Shown here piece by piece: positions 1 through 6,584 of a stretch of 7,542 bases of DNA (its first letter is position 1; each line of letters opens with the position of its first letter). The stretch lies in contig JAJZJJ010000126.1 in the NCBI GenBank assembly GCA_021810175.1, forward strand, positions 1-7,542, given 5' to 3'. The notes beneath the pieces are model-generated. The model made no database searches. It was not told where the DNA came from and saw nothing but the letters and a program-made list of their open reading frames with translations. The translations under genes and the position numbers were made by a program. This DNA comes from Acidobacteriota bacterium. GTDB taxonomy: Bacteria > Acidobacteriota > Terriglobia > Terriglobales > Acidobacteriaceae.

Positions 1-2
1 CC

Positions 3-1409
3 GGATGGGGAGCCAGTGCGAAGGCTCTGGCCAACATTGAGCGCCTCCGCCAGGGAGCGGGCGTAGTGGTTACCGGGCAGCAGGTGGCGCTTTTCGGCGG
101 GCCGCTCTTCACGCTGCTGAAGGCCGCCACGGTTGTCCGACGGGCTCAGGCGGCGAATTGCGTTCCGATTTTCTGGCTGGCCTCGGAAGACCACGATCTG
201 GCGGAAGCGGATCATGTGACGCTGCCTGCGCGCCACGCGCTGCACACGCTGCGCCTGCATCCCGAAGGTCCGCATACCGGCCAGCCGGTTGGAACCGTTC
301 GGCTGGGAGCGCAGGTAACGCAGTTGCTGGACCGGGCCGCGGAGCTGATCGGCGGCACGCCGGAGTTCGATCTGCTGGTTTCGGCTTATACTCCGGAGGC
401 GACGTTTGCTTCGGCTTTCGCGCGGTTGCTGGCGGCGATTTTTGCGGATCATGGGCTGGTGGTGATCGATGCCTCGACGCGGGAATTCCACCGGCTGGGT
501 GCGCCGGTGCTTCGCCAGGCGATTGAGCGGGCCGACGAGCTGGAAGCGGCGCTGCACGAGCGCGACCGGCTGCTGGCCGAGCGGGGATACCATTCTCAGG
601 TTCTGGTTGCTCCGGGCGCGAGCCTGCTGTTTTTGATTGACGAAGCCACGGGAGCCCGCCAGCATCTGCGGCGGAAGAACGGTGGCTGGGTGGTGAACGG
701 GTCCGACGGAAAGGCTCAGTACTCGACGGAGGAGTTGTTGGCGATCCTCGACGCCGCCCCTGAGCGCCTGAGCCCCAATGCGCTGCTGCGCCCGGTATTC
801 CAGGATTATCTGCTGCCCACGGTGGCCTATGTGGGCGGTCCGGCTGAGATTGCGTATTTTGCGCAGAACCAGGTGGTCTCGCAGGCGATTCTGGGGCGAA
901 CGACGGCGGTGCTTCCGCGTCTGAGCGCTACGCTGATTGAGCCATCGATCGACAAGGTGCTGGCGCACCACGATCTGTCTCTGAAGGATATTTTCGAACT
1001 GCATCCGGACGAACTGGCGAACCGGCTGGGCGCCCGCGCCATTCCCATCGAAGGCAAGCAGCGCATCGCCGCTACAGGCAACGCGCTGGACAGCGAGCTG
1101 CAGACGCTGATCGAGTGGAGCGAGTCACTCGACGCGGAACTGGGCCGCGCCGCGAAGGTTGCGGCGTCCAAGATGCGCTATCAGATGAACCGGCTGCGGC
1201 GGCTGGCCGCGAATTACCAACTCCAGCGGGAGGGCAGCATTCGCCGCCATGTGGATACGCTGTGCTTCAACCTTTTCCCGGATCGTCATCCGCAGGAGAG
1301 GACGATCGGCGGAATGGCGTACCTTTCACGCTACGGTTTGCCGCTGCTGGATACCTTTGTTGAGGTAGCCGGGCAGCAGTGTCCGGGACATAAGGCGATC
1401 TGGCTGTAG
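3..1409 (+). CDS. bshC: Bacillithiol biosynthesis cysteine-adding enzyme BshC (5'-truncated by window edge)
   Basis: BshC is the cytoplasmic enzyme assigned to the last step of bacillithiol synthesis, joining cysteine to glucosaminyl-malate. The reading frame is open from base 3 with no stop, so the true start lies upstream. The GTG at 66 is internal, since the family motif V-V-T-G-Q-Q begins at 63. About 468 residues are visible, against roughly 530-540 for the family. Seen in order: VVTGQQVALFGGPLFTL (63-113), FWLASEDHD (171-197), QDYLLPT followed by YVGGPAEIAYFAQ (about 801-870), a helical, probably coiled-coil stretch (about 1090-1230), and the C-terminal NLFPDRHPQER plus YGLPLLD signature near 1270-1350. 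These are strong BshC hallmarks. No bshA or bshB is in the window. The gene ends 39 bp before the PP-loop ATPase gene and may be co-transcribed with it. Composition matches the neighbours and no damage is seen. Confidence 0.93.
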   Translation, partial: GWGASAKALANIERLRQGAGVVVTGQQVALFGGPLFTLLKAATVVRRAQAANCVPIFWLASEDHDLAEADHVTLPARHALHTLRLHPEGPHTGQPVGTVRLGAQVTQLLDRAAELIGGTPEFDLLVSAYTPEATFASAFARLLAAIFADHGLVVIDASTREFHRLGAPVLRQAIERADELEAALHERDRLLAERGYHSQVLVAPGASLLFLIDEATGARQHLRRKNGGWVVNGSDGKAQYSTEELLAILDAAPERLSPNALLRPVFQDYLLPTVAYVGGPAEIAYFAQNQVVSQAILGRTTAVLPRLSATLIEPSIDKVLAHHDLSLKDIFELHPDELANRLGARAIPIEGKQRIAATGNALDSELQTLIEWSESLDAELGRAAKVAASKMRYQMNRLRRLAANYQLQREGSIRRHVDTLCFNLFPDRHPQERTIGGMAYLSRYGLPLLDTFVEVAGQQCPGHKAIWL

Positions 1410-1410
1410 C

Positions 1411-1424
1411 GGGCTGCGAAGCCC
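1411..1424 (+). other. Small GNRA-type hairpin between bshC and the PP-loop gene
   Basis: GGGCT (1411-1415) and AGCCC (1420-1424) pair perfectly around a GCGA loop, directly after the bshC stop. No T-tract follows, so it is a poor candidate for a full intrinsic terminator. It could be an mRNA-stabilising or processing hairpin, or chance in GC-rich DNA. A partly palindromic GTGA-CAG-A-CTG-T-TCAC lies just downstream at 1433-1448, immediately before the next gene's GTG start. Confidence 0.3.
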
Positions 1425-1448
1425 CCTCCACTGTGACAGACTGTTCAC

Positions 1449-2129
1449 GTGAGAAAGCTTCTTCTTTCGTGGAGTAGTGGGAAGGACAGCGCGTGGACGC
1501 TGGAGCAGCTGCGGCGCAGCGGCGAATATGAATTGTGGGGGCTGCTGACGACGGTGAATGCCGCGTTTGACCGGGTGGCGATGCACAGCACTCGGCGGGC
1601 GCTGCTGGAGATGCAGGCGCGGGCGGCCGGTTTGCCGTTGCGGGTGGTCCCGCTGCCGTGGCCGTGCTCCAACCTGGAGTATGAGGCCGCCATGCGCGGG
1701 GCATGCGATGAGGCGGTTGGCGGCGGCATCGGCGCGATGGCTTTCGGCGATCTATTTCTGGAGGATGTGCGGCGGTACCGGGAAGAGCGGCTGGAGGGGA
1801 CGGGGCTGACTCCGGTGTTTCCGCTGTGGGGTATGGAGACGCGGCGGCTGGCGGAAGCGATGATCGGCTCGGGGTTGCGGGCGCGGATTGTCTGTGTGGA
1901 TCCGCGCAGGCTGCCGGCGGAGTTTGCCGGGCGAGAGTTCGACGCGGACTTTCTGCGGGATTTGCCGGAGGGGGTGGATCCATGCGGCGAAAATGGCGAG
2001 TTTCACACGTTTGTGTATGCGGGGCCGATGTTCCGGGAGGCGATTCCGATCGAGAGCGGTGAGGTGGTGGAGCGGGACGGATTTGTCTTTGCCGACGTGC
2101 GGCCGGCTGAGGCTACAATCGGCGCATGA
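1449..2129 (+). CDS. PP-loop ATPase, DUF71/COG2102 (Dph6-like diphthine-ammonia ligase family)
   Basis: This is a 226-residue protein of the adenine-nucleotide alpha-hydrolase superfamily. The N-terminal PP-loop S-S-G-K-D-S (residues 9-14) binds ATP; the usual form is SGGKDS. Further family hallmarks are PCSNLEYE (72-79), FGDLFLEDVRRYREE (99-113), the PLWG segment (125-128), and D-P-C-G-E-N-G-E-F-H-T-F (177-188) near the C-terminus. In archaea and eukaryotes the family makes the diphthamide amide on elongation factor 2. Bacteria lack diphthamide, so the substrate here is unknown; comparative genomics has suggested B12-salvage roles for some bacterial members, and nothing nearby points to B12. 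The start is GTG at 1449, chosen because the PP-loop strand begins at once (MRKLLLSWSS). No clear Shine-Dalgarno precedes it. The stop overlaps the start of the next gene. Family assignment is firm, function is not. Confidence 0.9.
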   Translation: MRKLLLSWSSGKDSAWTLEQLRRSGEYELWGLLTTVNAAFDRVAMHSTRRALLEMQARAAGLPLRVVPLPWPCSNLEYEAAMRGACDEAVGGGIGAMAFGDLFLEDVRRYREERLEGTGLTPVFPLWGMETRRLAEAMIGSGLRARIVCVDPRRLPAEFAGREFDADFLRDLPEGVDPCGENGEFHTFVYAGPMFREAIPIESGEVVERDGFVFADVRPAEATIGA

Positions 2130-2413
2130 TCCTTCATACATTTGCCTTTCGCTGGAAGCCGGGAGTGACGGAAGACCAGCGGCAGAATGCGATTGCGTCC
2201 ATCCGCGAGCTACAGGGCAAGATTCCAGGGCTGGAAGCGACGTGGGTAGGCGTGAACTTTTCGCCGCGTTCGCAGGGATATGAGCTGGGCGGCGTGATGC
2301 AGTTTGCGAACCGCGAATCGCTGGAGGCGTATGCGGGGCATCCGGCGCATCAACGGCTACTGAGCTGGCTGATGCCGCTGATCGAGCCGGTCGAGGTGGA
2401 TTTCGAGGCGTAG
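2126..2413 (+). CDS. Stress-responsive alpha/beta-barrel (Dabb) domain protein
   Basis: This 95-residue protein covers one complete Dabb domain, the usual size. It starts with the typical strand I-L-H-T-F-A-F-R-W followed by a P-G-V-T-E-D-Q helix start. It has a central YELGGVMQF strand, a helix with SLEAYAGHPAHQRL, and the terminal strand PVEVDFEA. Dabb proteins are small dimeric ferredoxin-like folds; characterised relatives include plant stress proteins and polyketide cyclases, while most bacterial members have no known substrate. The ATG at 2126 overlaps the upstream TGA as ATGA and has only a distant GAGG, so translation is probably coupled to the PP-loop gene. Its stop lies 3 bp from the stop of the convergent gene on the other strand. 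A catalytic role cannot be read from the sequence. Confidence 0.85.
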   Translation: MILHTFAFRWKPGVTEDQRQNAIASIRELQGKIPGLEATWVGVNFSPRSQGYELGGVMQFANRESLEAYAGHPAHQRLLSWLMPLIEPVEVDFEA

Positions 2414-2416
2414 CGG

Positions 2417-3751
2417 CTATTGGCCGCGGTGCATGAGCGGCACAAAACGCATGGTGCGGAAATCGAAGGTGTAGCTCCTGAGCTGGTCGAGAGAATCCTC
2501 GCCGAGGATGCCATAGTAGCGATCGATGGCGAGCCCGGTGGGCTGGGCGAAGGCTTCGATTTCGTGCAGGGTGATTGGGAATCCGCGGAAGTTCAGGTGG
2601 ATATTTTCGGCGGTGTAGGCCGCGATGGGTTTTTCCTGGCCGGGGACGGGCAGGAGATCCCGGCGCTCGCCGTGAAAGTCGGCGAGGTGGCTGCGGTAAT
2701 AGTGTACGGTGAGCAGGGAGCCGACGACTCCGGGATTGACAGCGTAGAGGCGATCGGCGCCTGCCGGGCCCTCGGCGACGATGAGACGCTGGCCGTCGGA
2801 GAAGAACGGGGCTCCGACGTGCAGTGGCCTGTTTTGGGAGAAGTAGAGGCGCTGGTTGTCGGTGATGGTGACCTTGCCGAGAGCAGCGATGAGCGGCAGA
2901 GCGAATACGCCCTGGATCTGGTACTGGCGGGCGCGGTCGTAGAGGTCGGAGTCGTTGCAGACGACAGCGGGGACGTTTTGGAATACGGCGTCGCCGAGTT
3001 TGAGCCGCTGAATGACGGTGGCGTGGACCGGGATGGGCGATCCGGTGATGCTGTCGACGATGATGGTGGCGGCTGACAGGTGCAGGCCGATGAGCTTCGC
3101 CTGGGAACGGGTGAGCATGGTGAAGCTGGCAGCCGGATCGAAGAGCCAACTGGCGGCGTGGCGGTCAACCCAAACGGAGACTTCGTTGAGGTCGAGGGGA
3201 TCGCGATAGGTGGGGATGGTGAAATTGCCGGTGAAACTGAGAGTTTGCGGGGGCGCGGACTGGAGTTCGGGCAGCAGCTTTGAGGGGATCTCGATGGCGA
3301 TGCGGTTGGCGGGGGTGAGCTGGGCGGAGCAGCAGCGGTGGAGGGCGGCGTATTCGGCGGTGGCCTTTTGGTACTGGAAGGTGCGGAAGTAGTCGTCGGC
3401 GAGGGCCATGCGGACCCGCTTTTCGCGGACGCGGTTGGGGCCGGTGGCGAGAGCGGGGAGGAGCGGTTCCAGCAGGGAGATGGACTCGGCGTAGCGGCCC
3501 TGGCGGTTGCGGAGGATGCCGCGGTAGAAGGACGCGCTGGGATCTTTGGTGTGGGTGAGAGCGTCTTCGAGGCCGAGCCAGTCGTGATCATCCAGGAGCT
3601 GACGGAGCGGAGGCGCGGGCCGGGCGGAGGCGATAGCTCCGGTGACGACCTGGGCCGGCGGCTGGTGGGGATGCCGGACGGGCGTGGCTGTTTGCGGAGT
3701 TGCCTGGGGGAAAGGCAGCAGAGTGGAAGCAAGGAGGGCGAGCCAGAGCAT
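2417..3751 (-). CDS. Secreted TPR plus tandem retropepsin-like (aspartyl protease-fold) protein with degenerate active-site motifs
   Basis: The protein has 444 residues. The ATG at 3751 is chosen because AGGA sits 6 bp upstream and an uncleaved signal peptide follows at once (residues 1 to about 21, MLWLALLASTLLPFPQA). The frame stays open upstream through the DUF4097 gene, but that part is a GC-driven shadow. Residues 50-140 look like paired TPR-type helices (FYRGILRNRQGRYAESISLL; ALADDYFRTFQYQKATAEY). Two retropepsin-like units follow. Unit 1 has WLF-D205-PAAS, then AKLIGL and the IQGVFALPLI hydrophobic segment (279-288). Unit 2 has LYAV-N339-PGVVGSLLT and the terminal GILGED (414-419) with FDFRTMRFVPL. 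The family catalytic motif is D-(T/S)-G-A, so both loops deviate and the second lacks Asp altogether. It probably acts in the periplasm or outside the cell, as a binding protein or altered protease. It is third in the - strand gene order after the adaptor and the DUF4097 gene. Fold confidence is fair; activity is unknown. Confidence 0.75.
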   Translation of the reverse strand: MLWLALLASTLLPFPQATPQTATPVRHPHQPPAQVVTGAIASARPAPPLRQLLDDHDWLGLEDALTHTKDPSASFYRGILRNRQGRYAESISLLEPLLPALATGPNRVREKRVRMALADDYFRTFQYQKATAEYAALHRCCSAQLTPANRIAIEIPSKLLPELQSAPPQTLSFTGNFTIPTYRDPLDLNEVSVWVDRHAASWLFDPAASFTMLTRSQAKLIGLHLSAATIIVDSITGSPIPVHATVIQRLKLGDAVFQNVPAVVCNDSDLYDRARQYQIQGVFALPLIAALGKVTITDNQRLYFSQNRPLHVGAPFFSDGQRLIVAEGPAGADRLYAVNPGVVGSLLTVHYYRSHLADFHGERRDLLPVPGQEKPIAAYTAENIHLNFRGFPITLHEIEAFAQPTGLAIDRYYGILGEDSLDQLRSYTFDFRTMRFVPLMHRGQ

Positions 3752-3820
3752 GGAAGTCCTGACAACAGTGTGGGGCTGAGGCGGAGGAATGCGCAAACCG
3801 GAGGAAATGCGGCCCGGAGC

Positions 3821-3864
3821 CGCGGCCCGGATGGTGGGCAGAAGGGCCGGAGATCCGGGCCGCG
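3821..3864 (-). terminator. Perfect 12-bp inverted repeat just after the DUF4097 gene (possible terminator or intercistronic stem)
   Basis: CGCGGCCCGGAT (3821-3832) and ATCCGGGCCGCG (3853-3864) are exact reverse complements separated by 20 bases. The stem begins 5 bases past the DUF4097 stop codon when read on the - strand. No convincing T-tract follows on the - strand (GCATTTCC is the best nearby). It may be a weak or Rho-assisted terminator, or an RNA-stabilising stem setting different levels of the two flanking genes. A further copy of the arm core, GCGGCCCGG, lies at 3809-3817. Confidence 0.4.
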
Positions 3865-3869
3865 AGTGA

Positions 3870-4730
3870 CTACTGGATACGGATGTCGCCGGAGCCGGTG
3901 GAGACCCGGACGGTGGGGCCGCCTCCGTTGATGTCGCCCTGGATGTGATGGTGTCCGAGATTGCCGTGGGTGGTGATGGCCGGACCGGAGTGGATGCTGC
4001 CGGAGCCGGGGCTGGCGTCGAGGGTGAAAGCCGCGCCGCCGGTGCTGAGAGTGACGTCACCGGAGCCGGTGTGGAGCTGCCAGCCGGCGGTCGGGCGTCC
4101 GGCGACCTGGATGTTGCCGGAGCCGGTCTGGGCGTAGAGCGATCCGGTGACTCCCTGCAGGCGGATGCCGCCGGAGCCGGTGCGGGCGCGGACGTCGGAG
4201 GCGGAGTGAAGGCTGGCCTCGATGTTGCCGGAGCCGGAATTGAGCGAGACGGAGCCGGAAGCGCCGTCCGCCTGGATGGAACCCGAACCGGTGTTGGCTT
4301 TGAGCGATCCGCCGAGGCCGTCGATGCGCAGGTTGCCGGAGCCGGAACCGACGTCCAGCTGGGTTCCGCGGGGCGCGGTGACGTCGTAGTCGATGGAGAC
4401 ATTGCGGAACTGCATGTGGCGACCGATGGTGACGATGTTGCCGCTCTGGTCGATGGGGGGATGATCCACGACCTGGCGCACGCGGTCCGCGGCGGAGGAT
4501 CCGCCGAAGGCCCAGGCGCTGGACTGAACGTGACCGACAATGTGGATTTCGCCGGCGGGCCCCGGCGTGATGTGGATGTAGCCGGCGCCGGTGTTGACGG
4601 AGAGCACGAGCTGGCCGGAGACATGCAGAGTGCGGTCAAATGTGCCCTGGGCGGCGCGCGCGGCGGCGGGTGCGAGGGCGGCGAGAACGGCGACGGCAAG
4701 AGCGATCGACAACCTGCGGGAAGTGCGCAT
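3870..4730 (-). CDS. Secreted DUF4097-family beta-repeat protein
   Basis: This is a 286-residue exported protein. The start ATG at 4730 has an excellent AGGAGG six bases upstream. A Sec signal peptide follows (two arginines, then the hydrophobic run ALAVAVLAALA, likely cleaved near residue 26 after ARA). The mature part is built of short beta-strand repeats with G-S-G turns at residues 128-132, 147-150, 165-168, 184-187, 202-205, 221-224, 241-244 and 278-281, mostly 18-20 residues apart, each followed by a strand such as SIQA, NIEA, GIRL or NIQV. This is the pattern of DUF4097 proteins, predicted beta-helix or adhesin-like proteins common in Acidobacteria and Bacteroidetes. No catalytic motif is visible. 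Residues 70-120 (SAWAFGG through FRNVSIDYDV) form a non-repeat insert before the repeats, also typical. It lies 54 bp after the adaptor gene and 118 bp before the retropepsin-like gene. Biological role is unknown. Confidence 0.85.
   Translation of the reverse strand: MRTSRRLSIALAVAVLAALAPAAARAAQGTFDRTLHVSGQLVLSVNTGAGYIHITPGPAGEIHIVGHVQSSAWAFGGSSAADRVRQVVDHPPIDQSGNIVTIGRHMQFRNVSIDYDVTAPRGTQLDVGSGSGNLRIDGLGGSLKANTGSGSIQADGASGSVSLNSGSGNIEASLHSASDVRARTGSGGIRLQGVTGSLYAQTGSGNIQVAGRPTAGWQLHTGSGDVTLSTGGAAFTLDASPGSGSIHSGPAITTHGNLGHHHIQGDINGGGPTVRVSTGSGDIRIQ
3889..4345. repeat. Coding direct repeats: CCGGAGCCGG core every 54-60 bp inside the DUF4097 gene
   Basis: On the + strand CCGGAGCCGG, or a one- to two-base variant, starts at 3889, 4000, 4060, 4117, 4171, 4228, 4282 (as CCCGAACCGG) and 4336. 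The steps are 111, 60, 57, 54, 57, 54 and 54, all multiples of 3. The core encodes the GSG turns on the other strand. The DNA-level conservation is greater than the encoded glycine/serine pattern alone requires, which suggests fairly recent duplication or gene-conversion-like homogenisation of a roughly 18-codon unit. Confidence 0.8.
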
Positions 4731-4784
4731 GGGAGTCCTCCTGATGGCGAATGACGACTGGTGCTGGTTGTTGCGCCGCGATCC

Positions 4785-5995
4785 TTACTGCTGGAGCACG
4801 ACGGTTTGTCCTTCCTTCAGGCCGGAGAGAATCTCGGTGCGGCTGCCGTTGGAGATTCCGGCGACGACGGGGACCTTTGTTTCACCGCTCTTGGCTTTGG
4901 GATCGGGCACGTAGACGAAGGCCTGCTTTTGGCTGTTCCAGGTCATGGCCTGTTCGGGCACGCTGAGCGCGTTATGGTGCTCGGTGACGATGATGTCGGC
5001 GTTGGCGGTCATCTTGACCTTGAGCTTGCCGCCGGGATTGTCGATGGAGACGCGGACCTCGAAGGTGGTGACGTTGTTCTTTTCGACGCCGAGCGGGGAG
5101 ATCCTGGTGACATTGCCGTGGAAGATCTCGTTGGGGAAGGACTCGACGTGGATGCGGGCGGGCTGGCCGAGGTAGACGCTGCCGATGTCCGCCTGATCGA
5201 CTTTGCCGTCGACGTAGACCTTGTGAATGTCGCCGATGGTCATGACCTTGGTGGCGGTGGAGCCGAGGACGAGGATGGAGCTGACGGCGTCGCCGACTTC
5301 GACGTCGCGGGAGAGCACCATGCCGTCGATGGGGGAGACCAGTGTGGTGTAGCTGAGCTGCTCATTGAGCTGCTCGAGATTGGCTTTGGCTTCCTGGACC
5401 TGGGCCTCGGCCTGCTTCAGCTTGGCCTCATCGACGCCGATCTGCGCGATGGCGGCCTGCTTCTTGTTCTCCTGGGCGAGGTAGTCGCGCTGGGCGTCGT
5501 CGAGAGCCTGCTGGGAGACGACGCCGTCTTTGAACATCTTCAGGTTGCGGTTGTAGGTTTCTCTGTACATGGCCACTTCGGGGGCGGCGGCGTTGACCTT
5601 GTCCTCGGCGATATTGGCGCGGGATGAGGTAACGTTGGCCTCAGCGGCAGCGAGCTGGGCGCGCTGGGCGGCGACCTGGGCACGAATTTCCTGCTGGTCG
5701 AGCTGGGCGAGAACCTGGCCCTTGTGGACCATCTGATTGATATCCACGTAGAGCTTTCAACGATGCCGCTGGCCTTGGACTTGATTTCGACCTTGGTGAT
5801 GGGCTCGATGGGGCCGGTAGCGACAACGGATTTGGCGATGTTGCCGCGGGTCACTTTGGCGAGACGGCTGGCGGGGAGCTTTGTGCCGCGCCGGGTGGCG
5901 GCAACCCCGCCGATGACGATGGCTATCACAGCCACAAGGATGATGCTGCTCCACAGCCACCAGCGCCGTTTCCGTCTGCTTTGCGTCTGATTCAC
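4785..5995 (-). pseudogene. HlyD/RND-type (MacA-like) periplasmic adaptor subunit, disrupted by an apparent one-base deletion
   Basis: Adaptors of this family link an inner-membrane efflux pump to an outer-membrane channel. The GTG at 5995 has GGAGG nine bases upstream. Residues 1-80 are in one frame: a basic N-terminus, a membrane anchor (about 12-34, WWLWSSIILVAVIAIVIGG) and the first lipoyl half ending SKASGIVE. The rest, from L-Y-V-D-I-N-Q-M-V-H-K-G-Q onward, lies in another frame. Adding one A to the AAA at 5757-5755 gives ...V-E-K-L-Y-V-D..., the expected family sequence, and a 403-residue protein, normal in length. In that protein an alpha-hairpin coiled coil spans about 101-214, the second lipoyl half (LVSPIDGMVLSRDVEVGDAV) about 219-238, and beta-barrel and membrane-proximal domains follow. 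Everything else is intact and well conserved, so the break is very recent or a sequencing error. No permease or ATPase gene adjoins it. It probably heads the three-gene - strand unit. Confidence 0.85.
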
Positions 5996-6110
5996 TACGA
6001 AATACCTCCGGGACCGCGATGAAGAATACGCACGGGCGCGGGATGCGGTTCCCTGAGAGTGAGACGGGCCGCGGGGGCGCTTTGCTGAGGCTGTGCGATA
6101 GGATGATGGG
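5996..6110. promoter_or_regulatory. Divergent intergenic region between the adaptor gene and the glutaredoxin gene
   Basis: This 115-bp gap separates two divergent starts, so promoters for both directions should lie here or nearby. The only sites clearly seen are the two ribosome-binding sites: GGAGG for the adaptor (read on the - strand, at about 6005-6009) and AGGA at 6100-6103, seven bases before the GTG of the glutaredoxin gene. No convincing -35/-10 pair was found in either direction, and no operator palindrome stands out. Confidence 0.45.
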
Positions 6111-6398
6111 GTGCAAGTACTGGTCTATTCCGCCTCGTGGTGCCGCGACTGCCGGGAAGCCAAGCGCTTTCTGGAAACCCACAACATTCCGTACACGGAA
6201 ATTGACATTGAAGAGACGCCGGGCGCGGCCGAAGAGGTGCTGGCGCACGTGGGCAAGCGGGCGATTCCGCAGTTCGTGATCGACGGCGAGTGGGTGCAGC
6301 CGTATCGGCCGGGGCGCGGGTTCCTGCATGCGGAGATGCGGGCGCGGTTCGGGATTGAAGAGCCGAAGCACGGGTTGCTGTCGTTTTTGCACAAGTGA
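6111..6398 (+). CDS. Glutaredoxin-like small thiol oxidoreductase (NrdH/Grx type, C-R-D-C active site)
   Basis: This is a 95-residue thioredoxin-fold protein. Seen: the first strand QVLVYSA, the active-site motif W-C-R-D-C (C11, C14) at the start of helix 1, FLETHNIPYTEIDIEE as the usual second strand, and the cis-proline loop R-A-I-P-Q-F-V-I-D-G (P53). These match short glutaredoxins. The usual C-terminal glycine pair is replaced by RPGRGFLH. The dithiol motif suggests it can reduce disulfides; whether it uses glutathione, bacillithiol or a thioredoxin reductase cannot be told. The nearby bshC makes a bacillithiol-linked role plausible, but the two genes are about 4.7 kb apart and not in one operon. 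The GTG at 6111 is chosen for the AGGA seven bases upstream and because the first beta strand starts directly after it. No intrinsic terminator with a clear stem and T-tract follows directly. Confidence 0.88.
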   Translation: MQVLVYSASWCRDCREAKRFLETHNIPYTEIDIEETPGAAEEVLAHVGKRAIPQFVIDGEWVQPYRPGRGFLHAEMRARFGIEEPKHGLLSFLHK

Positions 6399-6401
6399 CG
6401 G

Positions 6402-6440
6402 AGCAGGCAGCGGGTAGCAGGCGGCAGGCAGCGGTAGCAG
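6402..6440. repeat. Heptamer tandem repeat array 1 (consensus AGCAGGY, degenerate)
   Basis: The units read AGCAGGC, AGCGGGT, AGCAGGC, GGCAGGC, AGCGGT (one base short) and AGCAG. The period is 7, not a multiple of 3, which fits noncoding slippage-prone DNA. It starts only three bases after the glutaredoxin stop codon. It resembles the short tandemly repeated heptamers known from intergenic DNA of other bacteria; the exact family is not identified. Confidence 0.75.
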
Positions 6441-6527
6441 CTCGCGGTCCGCGGGCTCTGGATGGTGGCCCCCCTGGGTCAAGATTTTTCTATCCATATG
6501 ATTCCAAATAGCTTGTTGTTTTGCTCC

Positions 6528-6579
6528 AAAGGCTCTGGGCTGGAAGTGCCTGATAGCAGGGCAGATGGCCAGAGGCTTT
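6528..6579. repeat. Long imperfect hairpin between the two heptamer arrays
   Basis: AAAGGCTCTGG (6528-6538) pairs with CCAGAGGCTTT (6569-6579) at 10 of 11 positions around a 30-base loop. Inside the loop TGCC (6547-6550) can pair with GGCA (6560-6563). The octamer GGCTCTGG of the left arm also occurs at 6454-6461. No gene is associated. Together with the AT-rich tract to its left it looks like part of a dispersed intergenic element, which cannot be confirmed from one copy. Confidence 0.45.
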
Positions 6580-6584
6580 AGATC

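Noticed and set aside
2114..2119. TACAAT as a -10 promoter element before the Dabb gene
   Set aside because: No matching -35 at normal spacing, and the site is only seven bases before the start codon; the ATGA overlap explains expression better.
3752..4699. Upstream extension of the retropepsin-like frame through the DUF4097 gene
   Set aside because: The extension is proline/serine/alanine-rich with no domain and lies antiparallel in frame to nothing useful; it overlaps a clearly real gene on the same strand. A good ribosome-binding site and signal peptide support the start at 3751.
2420..4754. Long + strand open frames opposite the protease-like and DUF4097 genes
   Set aside because: They mirror the real - strand genes, have no recognisable domain and show only glycine/alanine/aspartate-rich GC-driven composition.
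4761..5627. 288-residue + strand open frame opposite the adaptor gene
   Set aside because: Composition is an antisense image of the coiled-coil adaptor (leucine/glycine/aspartate-rich), with no family motif.
5745..5765. Programmed -1 frameshift in the adaptor gene
   Set aside because: No X-XXY-YYZ heptamer and no obvious downstream stem; adaptors of this family are not known to be recoded. A simple deletion or sequencing error explains it better.
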